The position numbers and the translations under genes were made by a program. The notes below the pieces were generated by a model that saw only the letters and a program-made list of their open reading frames with translations, was not told where the DNA came from and searched no databases. DNA of 64,000 bases from Halomonas denitrificans (lineage in GTDB: Bacteria > Pseudomonadota > Gammaproteobacteria > Xanthomonadales > Wenzhouxiangellaceae). How positions within the stretch are numbered: the first letter of the stretch is position 1; the number at the start of each line of letters is the position of its first letter. This document shows positions 26,802-36,400 of the stretch, piece by piece. The DNA lies in NCBI GenBank assembly GCA_019800895.1, contig JAHVKF010000002.1, forward strand, positions 1-64,000. Direction: 5' to 3'.

Positions 26802-26836
26802 TCGCCCCGGACGCGATCCGGCGCCCAGCGACCTTG
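26802..26836. repeat. Single D palindrome at island edge
   Basis: A D-type unit (CCCCGGACGCGATCCGGCGC) is the last repeat before base composition drops. No further A-E repeat is seen until 39.4 kb, which marks 26.85-39.4 kb as a separate segment. Confidence 0.7.
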
Positions 26837-26974
26837 AGTCACTCATTCTCAAAATCGAATTCGGCGCCGCACAGAAAATCGCGATAAAGTCCTTCAGGAA
26901 GCTGTACAAGGGAAGAATTAATGGCGTTCTCACAGCGCTCGTCGCAGCAAACGAATTTCTTTATCACTCATCGC

Positions 26975-26996
26975 TGCATCAATTGCACCTGATGCA
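26975..26996. promoter_or_regulatory. Inverted repeat before the restriction endonuclease gene
   Basis: A perfect palindrome, TGCATCA-N8-TGATGCA, ends 13 bp before the ATG of the endonuclease gene and just before its AGGA. The position suits an operator or translational control element that delays nuclease expression. The binder is unknown; no controller gene is adjacent. Confidence 0.5.
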
Positions 26997-27009
26997 ATAA
27001 GGACTCTCA

Positions 27010-27900
27010 ATGACGAACAATTACGTAGAGGTCATGCGAAAAGCGACCATAGAGTCAATGTTTCGCTTGGATAGTCTCAAGAAAGTCTGGCCAGTCTGGC
27101 AGCCACTTATTCGCTCTCATCTGCAGGAGCCGGGTGAGACGTCAGCCAAAGACATAGCAAGTCTCGGAAAAAATCTGGCTTTAGTGTTTAAGAGCACCGG
27201 CAAGAAAGGGCGAAGCCAAGAAGACATCTCAGGAGGGGGAAACGCTTGGGAGTGCTTAGTTTGCTGGTACTTGAATCTCTGCCTAGTCGGAAGCCCAGCT
27301 GTTGTGATTCGGCCGACGAAAGCTTTTATTCCGTCATGCGTTAAGGACGCTTTGACAGTCTCGTATGGGTCAGTCGCCTCCAATTCAGAAAGTGACCTCA
27401 TTGCAATAACTGTACCCAGAGACGGGGATTACGCATTAGAAATGAATCCTAAAGAAGCAAAGAGGGCGTTTTTGCGCGAGCTTTGCTACAAGGTTCCAAA
27501 CTGCGAATTAAACGTAATTCAGTGCAAGACAAATTGGAAGGACAACGCACAAATCCCGATGCTTTGGGATCTAGTCTATACAGCCAAGAAACTGAGATCA
27601 GGGGCCTCGGTAGGGAACAACGGATACAAACCAAGCTCTTTCAAGGACTTCTCTTATTCGTTTGTGACGGTACCATCAAACAAGGCTGATGCATTGAAGC
27701 CGACATCGCTCTCTACCCTACGAGTTCGGCTCCTTTCCGGAGGAGTTTATTGGGGGCTTCCAAATAAGGAGGGCGTTGCTCGCAACATATTTGGGATGAT
27801 CTCTTCGCAATTTGATACTGCAGTGGGCGGATCTTGGAACTCAACCATCGCGAGCTCAATCGCACGGGAACTCGCATTGTCAAACTACTTCCGTTACTAG
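27010..27900 (+). CDS. Probable type II restriction endonuclease (PD-(D/E)XK-like)
   Basis: 296 residues, not assigned to a named specificity. A nuclease-like core is visible: E81 in GGGNAWECLVCWYLN, D129 in SNSESDLIAI and Q171-x-K173 in LNVIQCKTNWKDNAQIPMLWD, which fits E...D...(E/Q)xK of PD-(D/E)XK enzymes. ATG with AGGA 7 nt upstream. It is convergent with, and overlaps by 4 bp, a mismatch glycosylase gene that follows a C5-cytosine methyltransferase. This context is the strongest evidence for a restriction enzyme. GC content is clearly below that of the flanks, which suggests transfer. Confidence 0.75.
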   Translation: MTNNYVEVMRKATIESMFRLDSLKKVWPVWQPLIRSHLQEPGETSAKDIASLGKNLALVFKSTGKKGRSQEDISGGGNAWECLVCWYLNLCLVGSPAVVIRPTKAFIPSCVKDALTVSYGSVASNSESDLIAITVPRDGDYALEMNPKEAKRAFLRELCYKVPNCELNVIQCKTNWKDNAQIPMLWDLVYTAKKLRSGASVGNNGYKPSSFKDFSYSFVTVPSNKADALKPTSLSTLRVRLLSGGVYWGLPNKEGVARNIFGMISSQFDTAVGGSWNSTIASSIARELALSNYFRY

Positions 27901-28586
27901 TCGAGCACGATGCCGCCAACTCGGGCTGAATAGCGGCATCGGGAGGATGCAGGGCACATTCCACATTTTGGATCTTGCGCCCGACATATCCCGCTTGCGA
28001 AATCAAATACCGCCCAGTTTGTGGCTACTGCATCTCCGCCATTTATCAACAGGTTAGACGCTGTTTGGAGTCTTTCATCGTAACGGTAATCCGAATTACA
28101 CATATATCCCAAGTAGCGATCCAGCAATCTGACAAAATTTAAGTCAATCAGGGCTTCTGGAATTTGATGCTGAAACAATCGAATAGCACTTGCCAGATAT
28201 TGACCAATACCAGAGCATGCCTCCAGCTCTTTTCGCTCTACAGGAAACGTACCAGAACAACGGACAGCGAGCTTTGCCAATGCCTTCAGGCGTTCTATAC
28301 GCCGGTTTTGAAGGCCGAGTTTCGACACTTCGTCGGTCAATTTTTCGATCGGAGCCGAATCTATTGATTCCCAATTCGGATATTTCGTGAAAAACTTCCT
28401 GTAGATCGAAGCAACTCGCGCTGCGGATGTTTGCTGGAGTAATACTTCAACGCAGATCAATTCGAAATTGCTAGCGCCTACACTTCGCCAAGGGAGATGT
28501 CTACGGCCTTCCTTAAACCAATGCAGAAGATCACGTCGAAGCGCCTTTACCCGCTTCACTTCGATCAAATCGAGTTGGGCACTCAC
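27897..28586 (-). CDS. T/G mismatch-specific DNA glycosylase (Mig/MutY-like, HhH-GPD)
   Basis: 229 residues. HhH-GPD fold: HLPWR at 30-34, EVLLQQTSAARV at 47-58, hairpin CSGIGQY at 124-130 and catalytic Asp D148 in LIDLNFVRLLDRYLG. The 4Fe-4S loop is C201-x6-C208-x2-C211-x5-C217. The hairpin residue where E. coli MutY has Ser is Tyr (Y130), as in the thymine glycosylase Mig.MthI. This points to removal of T from T/G pairs made when 5-methylcytosine deaminates, a Vsr-like duty for the adjacent methyltransferase. It starts 22 bp downstream of that gene, so the two are co-transcribed. Confidence 0.88.
   Translation of the reverse strand: MSAQLDLIEVKRVKALRRDLLHWFKEGRRHLPWRSVGASNFELICVEVLLQQTSAARVASIYRKFFTKYPNWESIDSAPIEKLTDEVSKLGLQNRRIERLKALAKLAVRCSGTFPVERKELEACSGIGQYLASAIRLFQHQIPEALIDLNFVRLLDRYLGYMCNSDYRYDERLQTASNLLINGGDAVATNWAVFDFASGICRAQDPKCGMCPASSRCRYSARVGGIVLD
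27908..27941. terminator. Hairpin at the convergent gene ends
   Basis: CGATGCCGC (27908-27916) pairs with GCGGCATCG (27933-27941) across a 16-nt loop, within the last codons of the glycosylase gene and just after the endonuclease stop. No U-tract follows, so a role as a bidirectional terminator is only a possibility. Confidence 0.25.
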
Positions 28587-28608
28587 ACCAATTACCTAGG
28601 GAAATTCC

Positions 28609-30006
28609 TCAATCACTTGGTTCTAGAATCAGTCGGAATTGCTTGCCCACAGCTTCGGCCAGCCCCACAGGAACTGCATTTCCTATCTGGGTATACTTCG
28701 GAACTTCTCGATCAAATATTCCGAGCTGCGGGTTCCCCGCTCTTCTTATCCCACCGGTAGTTCGCTTTCCACAGAACTGATACCAATCCGGAAACAGCTG
28801 TAGGCGCGCCCATTCGCGAACCGTAAGGACTCGTGGCTGCTCATAGTGAACGTAATCGTCCGCGAGTGAAGTCGCCGTAATGTTGGGCCCCTGATCGTCC
28901 CACCGCCTTTTAAGAACCCTTTGAGCAAACTTCTTCGTCTTGAACTCTGCAGGAATCGCGCCATCGTTCGCAAGCATGTGATCAAATTTCTCAACCACTT
29001 CTCTTCGATGCTTGCTGTATTGATGCTCAGACAAGTTCACCTTCTGGGTTGGCTCCCAAGGCGGCCCGGACCGAAGCAACTCTTGAATGGTGCCCTTCTT
29101 AGGCTTCTTGGGGTAATCCACGGTTTCAAATGGGCCTTTTGGAAAGGTCTGATCTCGAAGAACTTTGGCGACGGCAGGATCCAGCAAGTCTCCCAACAGA
29201 TCTTCTAGGTTGGGATACTCCTGCGGCCTCCCCTCCGGCAAGAATCCGCAGGAGACCGCATCTTCAGGATCCCGTTTCGGGTCCACCAGACCAGACTGCT
29301 CAGCGACATCGCAAATGTCTTTCCGAATCCCTACAAGCAATACTCGCGGCCTGTTCTGCGGCACTCCATAGTCCTTGGCAAAAACCAGCGACCACCGGAC
29401 CTCGTACCCTGAAATCGACTGAAATGCCTTGACGACATCGGGCCAGATTTTCTTTGACCCTCCCTTGGTCCATTTGGCATTTAGCAATCCGCGAACATTC
29501 TCAAAAAGAAAGATCTTGGGTCGTATTTTTTGAATAATCAGGGCCATGCGACCGTACAAGTGATTTGACGGAATATCCTCGCGGTCGACTTCATACGAAC
29601 GCCTGATGCCTATCCCTGAATAGCCCTGACATGGGGGGCCGCCTGCAATCACGTCTAGCGAACTTCCTCCTCCTGATGCCGAAAGTGTGTTCTCTATTTG
29701 GAAATCGAGTTCGGGAATGTTCTTAAGGTCCGAAATCAATTGCTCAAGCCGTTTTCCCTTTAGCTGTTGGGCATCATTAAGGCGCAAGGCGGGATTCTCC
29801 GCAAAAGCGAGCCCCCCAAGCTCGTGGTGGCGGTTCGCCAAATAAGTTTCGAGGGCATCCTGATGGAGCTCATTGACGAACACGGGCGTAAATCCTGCGT
29901 TTTCGAACCCCAGAGACAGGCCTCCGCAACCCGCAAAGAGGTCAATCATCGTCAACTTTACTTTCTGACCTGAAATAGGCATTTTGGTTGGTCGTTTCTT
30001 GATCAC
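28609..30006 (-). CDS. C5-cytosine DNA methyltransferase
   Basis: 465 residues from a GTG start, or 457 from ATG 29982; neither has a strong ribosome-binding site. Motif I DLFAGCGGLSLGF (22-34), motif IV GGPPCQGYSG with catalytic C126, motif VI ENVRGL (E169), motif VIII QNRPRVLLVG, motif IX RVLTVREWARLQLFPDWYQF and motif X YTQIGNAVPVGLAEAVG are all present in the standard order. The target-recognition region lies between VIII and IX. It modifies the site cut by the endonuclease at 27010-27900, making cytosines prone to C-to-T change that the next gene would repair. The specificity is not deducible here. Confidence 0.95.
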   Translation of the reverse strand: MIKKRPTKMPISGQKVKLTMIDLFAGCGGLSLGFENAGFTPVFVNELHQDALETYLANRHHELGGLAFAENPALRLNDAQQLKGKRLEQLISDLKNIPELDFQIENTLSASGGGSSLDVIAGGPPCQGYSGIGIRRSYEVDREDIPSNHLYGRMALIIQKIRPKIFLFENVRGLLNAKWTKGGSKKIWPDVVKAFQSISGYEVRWSLVFAKDYGVPQNRPRVLLVGIRKDICDVAEQSGLVDPKRDPEDAVSCGFLPEGRPQEYPNLEDLLGDLLDPAVAKVLRDQTFPKGPFETVDYPKKPKKGTIQELLRSGPPWEPTQKVNLSEHQYSKHRREVVEKFDHMLANDGAIPAEFKTKKFAQRVLKRRWDDQGPNITATSLADDYVHYEQPRVLTVREWARLQLFPDWYQFCGKRTTGGIRRAGNPQLGIFDREVPKYTQIGNAVPVGLAEAVGKQFRLILEPSD

Positions 30007-30310
30007 TTTTTGGTCAACTTCTGGCCAATTAGCCAGTCAATCAGACTGAATCGCCAGACTGGCAGAACTAACTCTCAATTTTTGAGAATACGCACAACGT
30101 TGTTTTGCTTGGATTTAATGCAAATACTGTTCCGGCACGCCCAAACTGGGGTCGCTACTGGACTGTATAGAATTTCCGGCGAATTGTCCAGGCCCAGTAG
30201 ATCTTTGGCCTTCAGCCGAGCAAGCCTGCGAGGATGGCCAGAGACGACAAACGCCGTAGGAGTGTCGACTCGGAAAATACAGTGTCTGTGCAAGCAGATC
30301 CGCCTTAGGA
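30007..30310. other. AT-rich intergenic region with a short palindrome
   Basis: About 300 bp between the divergent methyltransferase and DUF6361-like genes. It contains TCTCAA-N3-TTGAGA at 30073-30087, a possible operator, and no A-E repeats or recognisable gene. Promoters for both directions are likely here. Confidence 0.5.
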
Positions 30311-31615
30311 ATGAACGACCGGGCCATCAATCTTCATTCCGCGGCAGTGTCCCCGTCGGCCGCTTTAACCGCTAGGCTATCCCCAACTTCTCTGGCTCGT
30401 CTCGCATTGTCTAACGCAACGCTACAGTGGCTGGATCTAACTACCTCGGACCGCGACAAGATCCGACGCGTCCTCGACCTGTTCAACGAGCAGGGCACAG
30501 TAGACGAGCTCGGACTCGGCAGCCTGCGCGACACAATCTCCAACGCCCTGTTCCCCGGCACGTCGGTGCTGCATACCCGCCTGCGCTACGGACTGTTCAT
30601 CCCGTGGATCTACCAGGAATTCGAAACCTGGAAATCTGGCTGGGACTGGGCGCACAGCGCGCGTGAGGCGGAAATCGCGCTGATTGGCGCTCTGGCCAAC
30701 AGCGACGATACGGACGGGGTAATCGGCATCTCGGCCGGCGCGTCGCTGGCGCGGCTGGCGAGTAATGCGTATTGGGCCTTTCTTGTCCACCTTGGGCTGT
30801 TTGTGCCGGCACGGCCGCAGTCCTGGTACCACGCCAATCTGGATGCGTTGATCCGGCAGCGCTCGCACGCACCGAAGGCCGACGACCCCGGCGTGGTCTG
30901 GACACAGGAGCCGACGTGGCATCCGCGGCTGCCCGGGCCGCCGGACGATTTTCCGGACTCGGCGGATTTTGCGCTGACCTTCTACGAGGCCGATTTCCTG
31001 CAGGACCGCATCCTGGACCGGTGCAAGGGATCCTTGTTCGCCCACCTGGCCCAGGTGGGCTCGACGCAGCTGGCCGATGAGCTCTGGGAGGAGCCGGCTG
31101 CGCTGCAGGCGCCGGAGGCGGTTTCCGGCGTGGTCGAGCTCGCGCGGCGCTTTTCGCTACACGCCGAGGGCGCACCGCTGCTGTACAACCTGATGCTGGC
31201 CGAGGCGCGGCAAGCCCTGCAGCCCAGCGAGGGCGACGAAGAGCGGATCGAGACCTACCGGTCCGAGTTGGCCGAATGGGCCGAGCGCGAGGCCGAGGAG
31301 GTGCCGTTCAACACGGACGAACTCTGGGCGCTGCTGGCCAAGCACGGCGCGCGCCTGCGGGAGCCGCAGCGGCGGTTCATGGAAGGATGGGCCAATGCGG
31401 TCCGTGAGCACGGCGCGGCAGCGGTTGCGAATCGGGACGACCTGCGCCGACTGATCCGCCGTCGCGAGATCCAGCTCAAAGGCCCACGCGCCCGGCTGAC
31501 CAACCAGGGGCGGCTGCTGGACTGGAGCGGCCGCACCGGCACCGGGCGGATGCGGTTTCGCTGGCCGAACGTTCGCCAGCTGCTGATCGACCTGCACACC
31601 GGACTGGCGGCCTGA
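30311..31615 (+). CDS. DUF6361-like protein, first gene of a helicase/PLD operon
   Basis: 434 residues. Family-like sequence starts near residue 39: LQWLDLTTSDRDKIRRVLDLF, then GTVDELGLGSLRDTISNALFPGTS and RLRYGLFIPWIYQEFE. The first 38 residues look unrelated, and the AGGA touches the ATG, so the true start may be a later codon such as TTG near 30406. The rest is mostly helical with no enzyme motif I can name. Its TGA overlaps the ATG of the next gene by one base. I assign DUF6361 from memory of the N-terminal pattern. GC content is higher than in the restriction genes just upstream. Confidence 0.75.
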   Translation: MNDRAINLHSAAVSPSAALTARLSPTSLARLALSNATLQWLDLTTSDRDKIRRVLDLFNEQGTVDELGLGSLRDTISNALFPGTSVLHTRLRYGLFIPWIYQEFETWKSGWDWAHSAREAEIALIGALANSDDTDGVIGISAGASLARLASNAYWAFLVHLGLFVPARPQSWYHANLDALIRQRSHAPKADDPGVVWTQEPTWHPRLPGPPDDFPDSADFALTFYEADFLQDRILDRCKGSLFAHLAQVGSTQLADELWEEPAALQAPEAVSGVVELARRFSLHAEGAPLLYNLMLAEARQALQPSEGDEERIETYRSELAEWAEREAEEVPFNTDELWALLAKHGARLREPQRRFMEGWANAVREHGAAAVANRDDLRRLIRRREIQLKGPRARLTNQGRLLDWSGRTGTGRMRFRWPNVRQLLIDLHTGLAA

Positions 31616-33408
31616 TGCTCTCTCCCGAAGCCCGGACGATTGCGACCGACATCCTGCGCCCGCCGGCCGGCTATGCGCTGGACCACGCGGCGATCACAAC
31701 CTACTCGCTGGACCTGGACGTGATCCTGGCGCTGCCGCTGGCCGTGTTGGCGCAATCGGACCGCGGCATCGACGAGCTGCTCGAGGACCCGATGCTGATC
31801 CTGGAGTCGCTTCGCGAAGCCGGCAGCAGGCTGGACATCTTCGTTGATGCCGCGAGCATTGCCGTCCCCCACTCCAACCGCGCGCTGTACACGCTGCTGG
31901 AAGACTGCGTACACCCGGTCCGCGCGCCCAACGGCGGCGCCTTCCACCCGAAGCTGTGGGTGGTCCGGTTCACGCAGGACGAGGCTCCTGCCCTGCTCCG
32001 CGTGGCCGTACTGACGCGGAACCTGACCTACGACCGTTCCTGGGACGCCGCACTGGTCACCGAGGCGGAGCTGGCTGACGGGGGCACCCAGACGTCCTCG
32101 GCGGCGCTGAGCGACCTGCTGCGAACGCTGCCGGAGATTTGCCTGCAGTCGCTGGATGCCGAACGCGCTTTGGCAGTGATGAACCTGGCCGAAGACGTCG
32201 CGCGCGTCGCCTTCCCCGCGCCGGAGAAATTCAAGAACCCCGTCCAGTTCGAGGCGCTGGGGCTTCAGGACGGCGCAACCGCACCGTGGCAACCCGACCG
32301 CTACGGCGACGACGCGCTGGCGATCGCCCCGTTCGTCAACCGGACCGGACTGGACGCCCTGTCGGAGACGAGCAGCGGCCACCGAACGCTGATCAGCCGC
32401 CGAGAGGCGCTCGATGATCTCCCCGACGGCGCGCTCGTGCCATGGAACGAGGTGTTCGTGCTGTCCGAGGCCGCGCTGGACGAGGGCGAGGACGGCCAGA
32501 CGCAGAGCTCGGACCTGCACGCGAAGCTGTTCGCGCTGGAGCACGGTCGGCGGGTCACCTGGTACCTGGGCTCGGCGAACTTCACGGCGGCCGCGTTTAC
32601 GGGTCGGAATGTCGAGGTCATTGCTTCGATGACCGGTCCTCGCGACGAGCGCGCCCGGACGAAGGGCTTCGGCATCGCGCCTTTCAAGGAGGCAGGCTTT
32701 CTGAGGCTCTGCGAGCCCTACGAGCGCGTCGATGCGGTGCCCACGGACGAGACGGTCAAGAAGGCGCGCGAACGGCTGGAGCGCGCCCGCGCGGCGTTGG
32801 CAGCGGCCGAGCTCCAGGTGCGGTGCACAACCGACGGGGAACGTTGGTCGCTGACCCTGGCAGGCGAAGCGACGCTCCCTGAAGGCGTAGAAGTGCACGC
32901 GTGGCCGGTCTCGATGAAGGAGGACCAGGCCCAGGCGTTCTCAAGCGACCGCACCTGGTCGCTACCGATGAGCTGGCTGACCGCGTTCATGGCCTTCCGG
33001 CTGCGGGTGGATGCCGACTTGGACGACGTGCGCTTCGTGCTGAAACTACAGACGCGCGGCATGCCCGAGGGCCGGGTCGCGCAGGTGCTCCGCCACCTGA
33101 TCGACACCCCGGAACGGTTCCTCCAGTTCCTGCGCGCCCTGCTCGGCGGACTCGAAGGGCTGGTCGGCTGGGCCGAAGCCGAAGGCGGCGATCGATGGGA
33201 GGGCAACTGGGCCGGCGGCCTGGATGCCGAGCCGCTGCTCGAGGACCTGGTTCGCGCGGCGGCCCGAGACCCCGCACGCCTCGAGCCGATCCGCCGCCTG
33301 ATCCGCGACCTGCAGGACGCGCCTGACGGACAGAAGATCGTGCCCGACGACTTTCTGGCGATCTGGGACGTCGTGGATGGCGTGGTGAGTGGGGAGCAGA
33401 AGCCATGA
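31615..33408 (+). CDS. Phospholipase D-like nuclease domain protein
   Basis: 597 residues. Two PLD half-sites are visible: HPKLWVVRF near 111 with LTRNLTYDRSWD, and HAKLFALE near 301 with WYLGSANFTAAAF. Paired HxK sites form one active centre in PLD-fold phosphodiesterases and nucleases. The C-terminal half (about 350-597) is helical and unassigned. It overlaps the helicase gene by ATGA. PLD nucleases with helicases are a recurring theme in phage-defence systems (for example DrmC in DISARM, and Mokosh), so nucleic-acid cutting is more likely than lipid hydrolysis. Confidence 0.85.
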   Translation: MLSPEARTIATDILRPPAGYALDHAAITTYSLDLDVILALPLAVLAQSDRGIDELLEDPMLILESLREAGSRLDIFVDAASIAVPHSNRALYTLLEDCVHPVRAPNGGAFHPKLWVVRFTQDEAPALLRVAVLTRNLTYDRSWDAALVTEAELADGGTQTSSAALSDLLRTLPEICLQSLDAERALAVMNLAEDVARVAFPAPEKFKNPVQFEALGLQDGATAPWQPDRYGDDALAIAPFVNRTGLDALSETSSGHRTLISRREALDDLPDGALVPWNEVFVLSEAALDEGEDGQTQSSDLHAKLFALEHGRRVTWYLGSANFTAAAFTGRNVEVIASMTGPRDERARTKGFGIAPFKEAGFLRLCEPYERVDAVPTDETVKKARERLERARAALAAAELQVRCTTDGERWSLTLAGEATLPEGVEVHAWPVSMKEDQAQAFSSDRTWSLPMSWLTAFMAFRLRVDADLDDVRFVLKLQTRGMPEGRVAQVLRHLIDTPERFLQFLRALLGGLEGLVGWAEAEGGDRWEGNWAGGLDAEPLLEDLVRAAARDPARLEPIRRLIRDLQDAPDGQKIVPDDFLAIWDVVDGVVSGEQKP

Positions 33409-36400
33409 AGCGCCCCGACGTCGAAGCCGTTCTTGCACCGCTGAAGCCGTTCCAGCGACGGACCGTCGATCATGCCTTCGAGCAGCTGTTCGAAGCGCCG
33501 GACGCGTCGGCACGCTTCCTGGTCGCCGATGAGGTCGGCCTGGGCAAGACCCTCGTCGCCCGGGGCGTCATCGCCAAGGCAATCGACCACTACTGGGACG
33601 ACGTCGATCGGATCGATGTGATCTACATCTGCTCCAACCAGTCGATCGCGCATTCCAACCTGCCCAAGCTGCAGGTCTCGGAAGGCGACGAGAAGTCGTT
33701 TGCGCTGGCGACGCGGCTGACCATGCTGGCCACCGAGCTGGCGCGCGATTCGGGTGAGGCCACGCTGGTCGACAGCAAGGTCAACTTCGTCAGCTTCACG
33801 CCGGGCACCTCGTTCAACATGGGCCACTCCGGCGGAATGGCGAAGGAGCGGCGCGTGCTGTTTGCGCTGCTGGACGGGCTGGTCGAGCCTCGGCTGGGGC
33901 TGATGAACCTCCTCCAGGGAGCAGTCACCAACACGGATTGGTGGCGGGAACGGCTGGAGAATCGGCCGATGCCGCTCGACCCGGGCATCCGCGATCGCTT
34001 CCATGCCGGCTTTTTTGCAAACGAGACGCTGCGGGCCGAGATCGATGGAGTCATCGACCAGTGGTTCCAGCGGATGCGCAATCCCTATCCCTTGGAGGCC
34101 AGGAGGGCCCGGAACCGGATCCTGGGCCGCTTGCGCCGGATGCTCGCCGATATCTGCGTCCAGGCGCTGGAACCGGACCTGATCATTCTTGACGAGTTTC
34201 AGCGCTTCAAGGGGCTTCTCGAGAATCGAGAGGGCCACGGCGATCCGGCGGCCGAACTGGCCCAGGCGCTATTCAATGCGCCGACGCCGGAGGGTCACCG
34301 AACGCGGACGCTGCTGCTTTCCGCCACGCCGTACAAACTGTACACCGCCGACGCGGAAATCGAGCATGAAGACCACTACCAGGACTTCATCGACACCACC
34401 CGGTTCCTGTTCGGCGGCGACGAAGACCGAGTCCAGGGACTCCAGGGCGCGCTTCGGCGGTTCGGTAGCGAGCTCAAGCGCGCATCGCAGAACCTGGCCC
34501 ACGACGTTCCCGCGGCCAAGCGGGATGTCGAGCGTCGCTTGACGACCGTAATGGCCCGCACCGAGCGCGTCATGGCCAGCGACGAGCGCGACGCGATGGT
34601 GCGCGAGGTCGGAGAGGCCCTGCGCCTGGAAGCCCCCGATGTTCAGCAGTACCTCGCCGCCGATGCGCTGTTCCGGGCGGTCGGTGAACGCGACCCGCTG
34701 GTGTTCTGGAAGTCTGCGCCGTACCTGCCGCACTTCATGCACGGCTACAAATTCAACGAGCGCCTGAAGGACACGCTGGCCCAGTTCCCCGAAAAGGTCG
34801 CCGGCGTTCTCGAGACGCATTCAGGATCGATGCTGAGCGCGGAGCAGCTGGACAACTGGGAGCAGATCGACCCCGGCAACGCGAAGCTGCGCGAGATCGT
34901 TCACCAGCAGCTGGACTCCGGGCTTTGGAAACTGCTCTGGATTCCGCCGACGGTGCCCTACTGGCCTCTCAACGGTGCCTACCAGGGCCAGGGCCGACGC
35001 ACCAAGACGCTGATGTTCTCAGCCTGGAACGTCGTGCCCGACGTGGTCAGCGGGCTGCTCAGCTACGAGACCGAGCGTCGGATGCTCGGCGGGAGCATGA
35101 AGCAGTACAAGAACCTGTCCGACCAGCAAAGCCAGCTCCTCGACTTCGGCTCGGCCAACGAGAACCGGACCAGTCATCGCTTGTTGCTGCTGCTCACGCC
35201 CTGCCTGCGACTGGCGGATGCGACCCAACCACTTCTTGCGGACAACGGGGACGTCAGGGCCTGGGTTCGGGAACAGGTCGAGGAACTGCTTTCCGAACTG
35301 CCGAATCCGCAGGACGGCCCAGTGGACGACCGCTGGGAATCCGCGGTGCTTCGCATGCTGGATCCAGGCATCGACGAATTCCTCCAGGAGTGGCGAGACC
35401 AGGAGTACGACCCCGAAAACCCCACCCGCCCCGATGCGGCCAATTTTGCCGGCCACGTCGACGATCTGCTCAACCTCCAGCTCGACGAATTGGGCCGGCA
35501 GCCTGAAGGGCTCGTCGACCTGGTCACCGACCTCGCGCTCGGCGCACCGGGCATTCTTGCAGCACGCACGCTCGCGGCGGCCCAGCTCGATGGCCTGGAG
35601 CGCCGACGGCAAGCAGCTCAGCTGGCAAACGCCTTCTGGAAGCTGTTCAACCGGCCGGCCGTGATCAAGCTCCTGCGCCAGCTCGCGGAGCAGGACACCG
35701 ACGAAGACGAACGCGCGGCGCCCTACTGGCGGCTAGTTGTCCGCTACTGCATCGATGGCAACCTGCAGGCCGTACTCGACGAGTACTGGCATCTCGTGTG
35801 GGAACAGCATGCCTGGTCGCAGCGGCAGGACCGCGCGGAAACCAGCCATCGCTGCGTTCGTCAGATGGCCGACACGATCGAGCCCAGGCCCTCTCGGGTG
35901 CATGCGAGCCTGTTCAAGGTCATTGGAAAGCGCGTCAAGGAATCGACGGTTCGATTGCGGGCGGTGCTCGCGCTTCGCTTCGGCCGCACCAGCTCCGAGG
36001 AAGGAGCGATCAGTCAGGATGCAGTTCGATCCTCGTTCAACAGCCCGTTCCGCCCATTCTTGCTGGCCAGCACCTCCGTCGGCCAGGAGGGGCTGGATTT
36101 CCACCCCTGGTGCCACCGGCTAATCCACTGGGACCTGCCCGGCAACCCGGTCGACATGGAGCAACGCGAAGGCCGAGTGCACCGCTACAAGGGTCACGCG
36201 GTTCGCCGGAATGTCGCCGCCATGCACATTGGCACCGCCCGCAGCCTGTGGTCCGAGGGCCGGAACTTGTGGGACGTGATCTTCGACACCGCCAACCGGG
36301 ACGCACGCGACCGCGGACTGAGCGACCTGGTCCCGCACTGGCTGGCACCGGGCGAGTTCAAGGTCGAACGGCGCGTCCCGCTGCTGCCGTATACAAGAGA

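Noticed and set aside
24483-26837. 784-codon open frame antisense to the DUF305 fusion
   Set aside because: No domain or signal; the opposite frame is a clear exported protein.
26840-27000. Short open frame upstream of the restriction nuclease, about 55 codons ending TAA at 26998-27000
   Set aside because: No start with a ribosome-binding site, no recognisable domain; it may be a gene remnant at the island edge, but I cannot support it.
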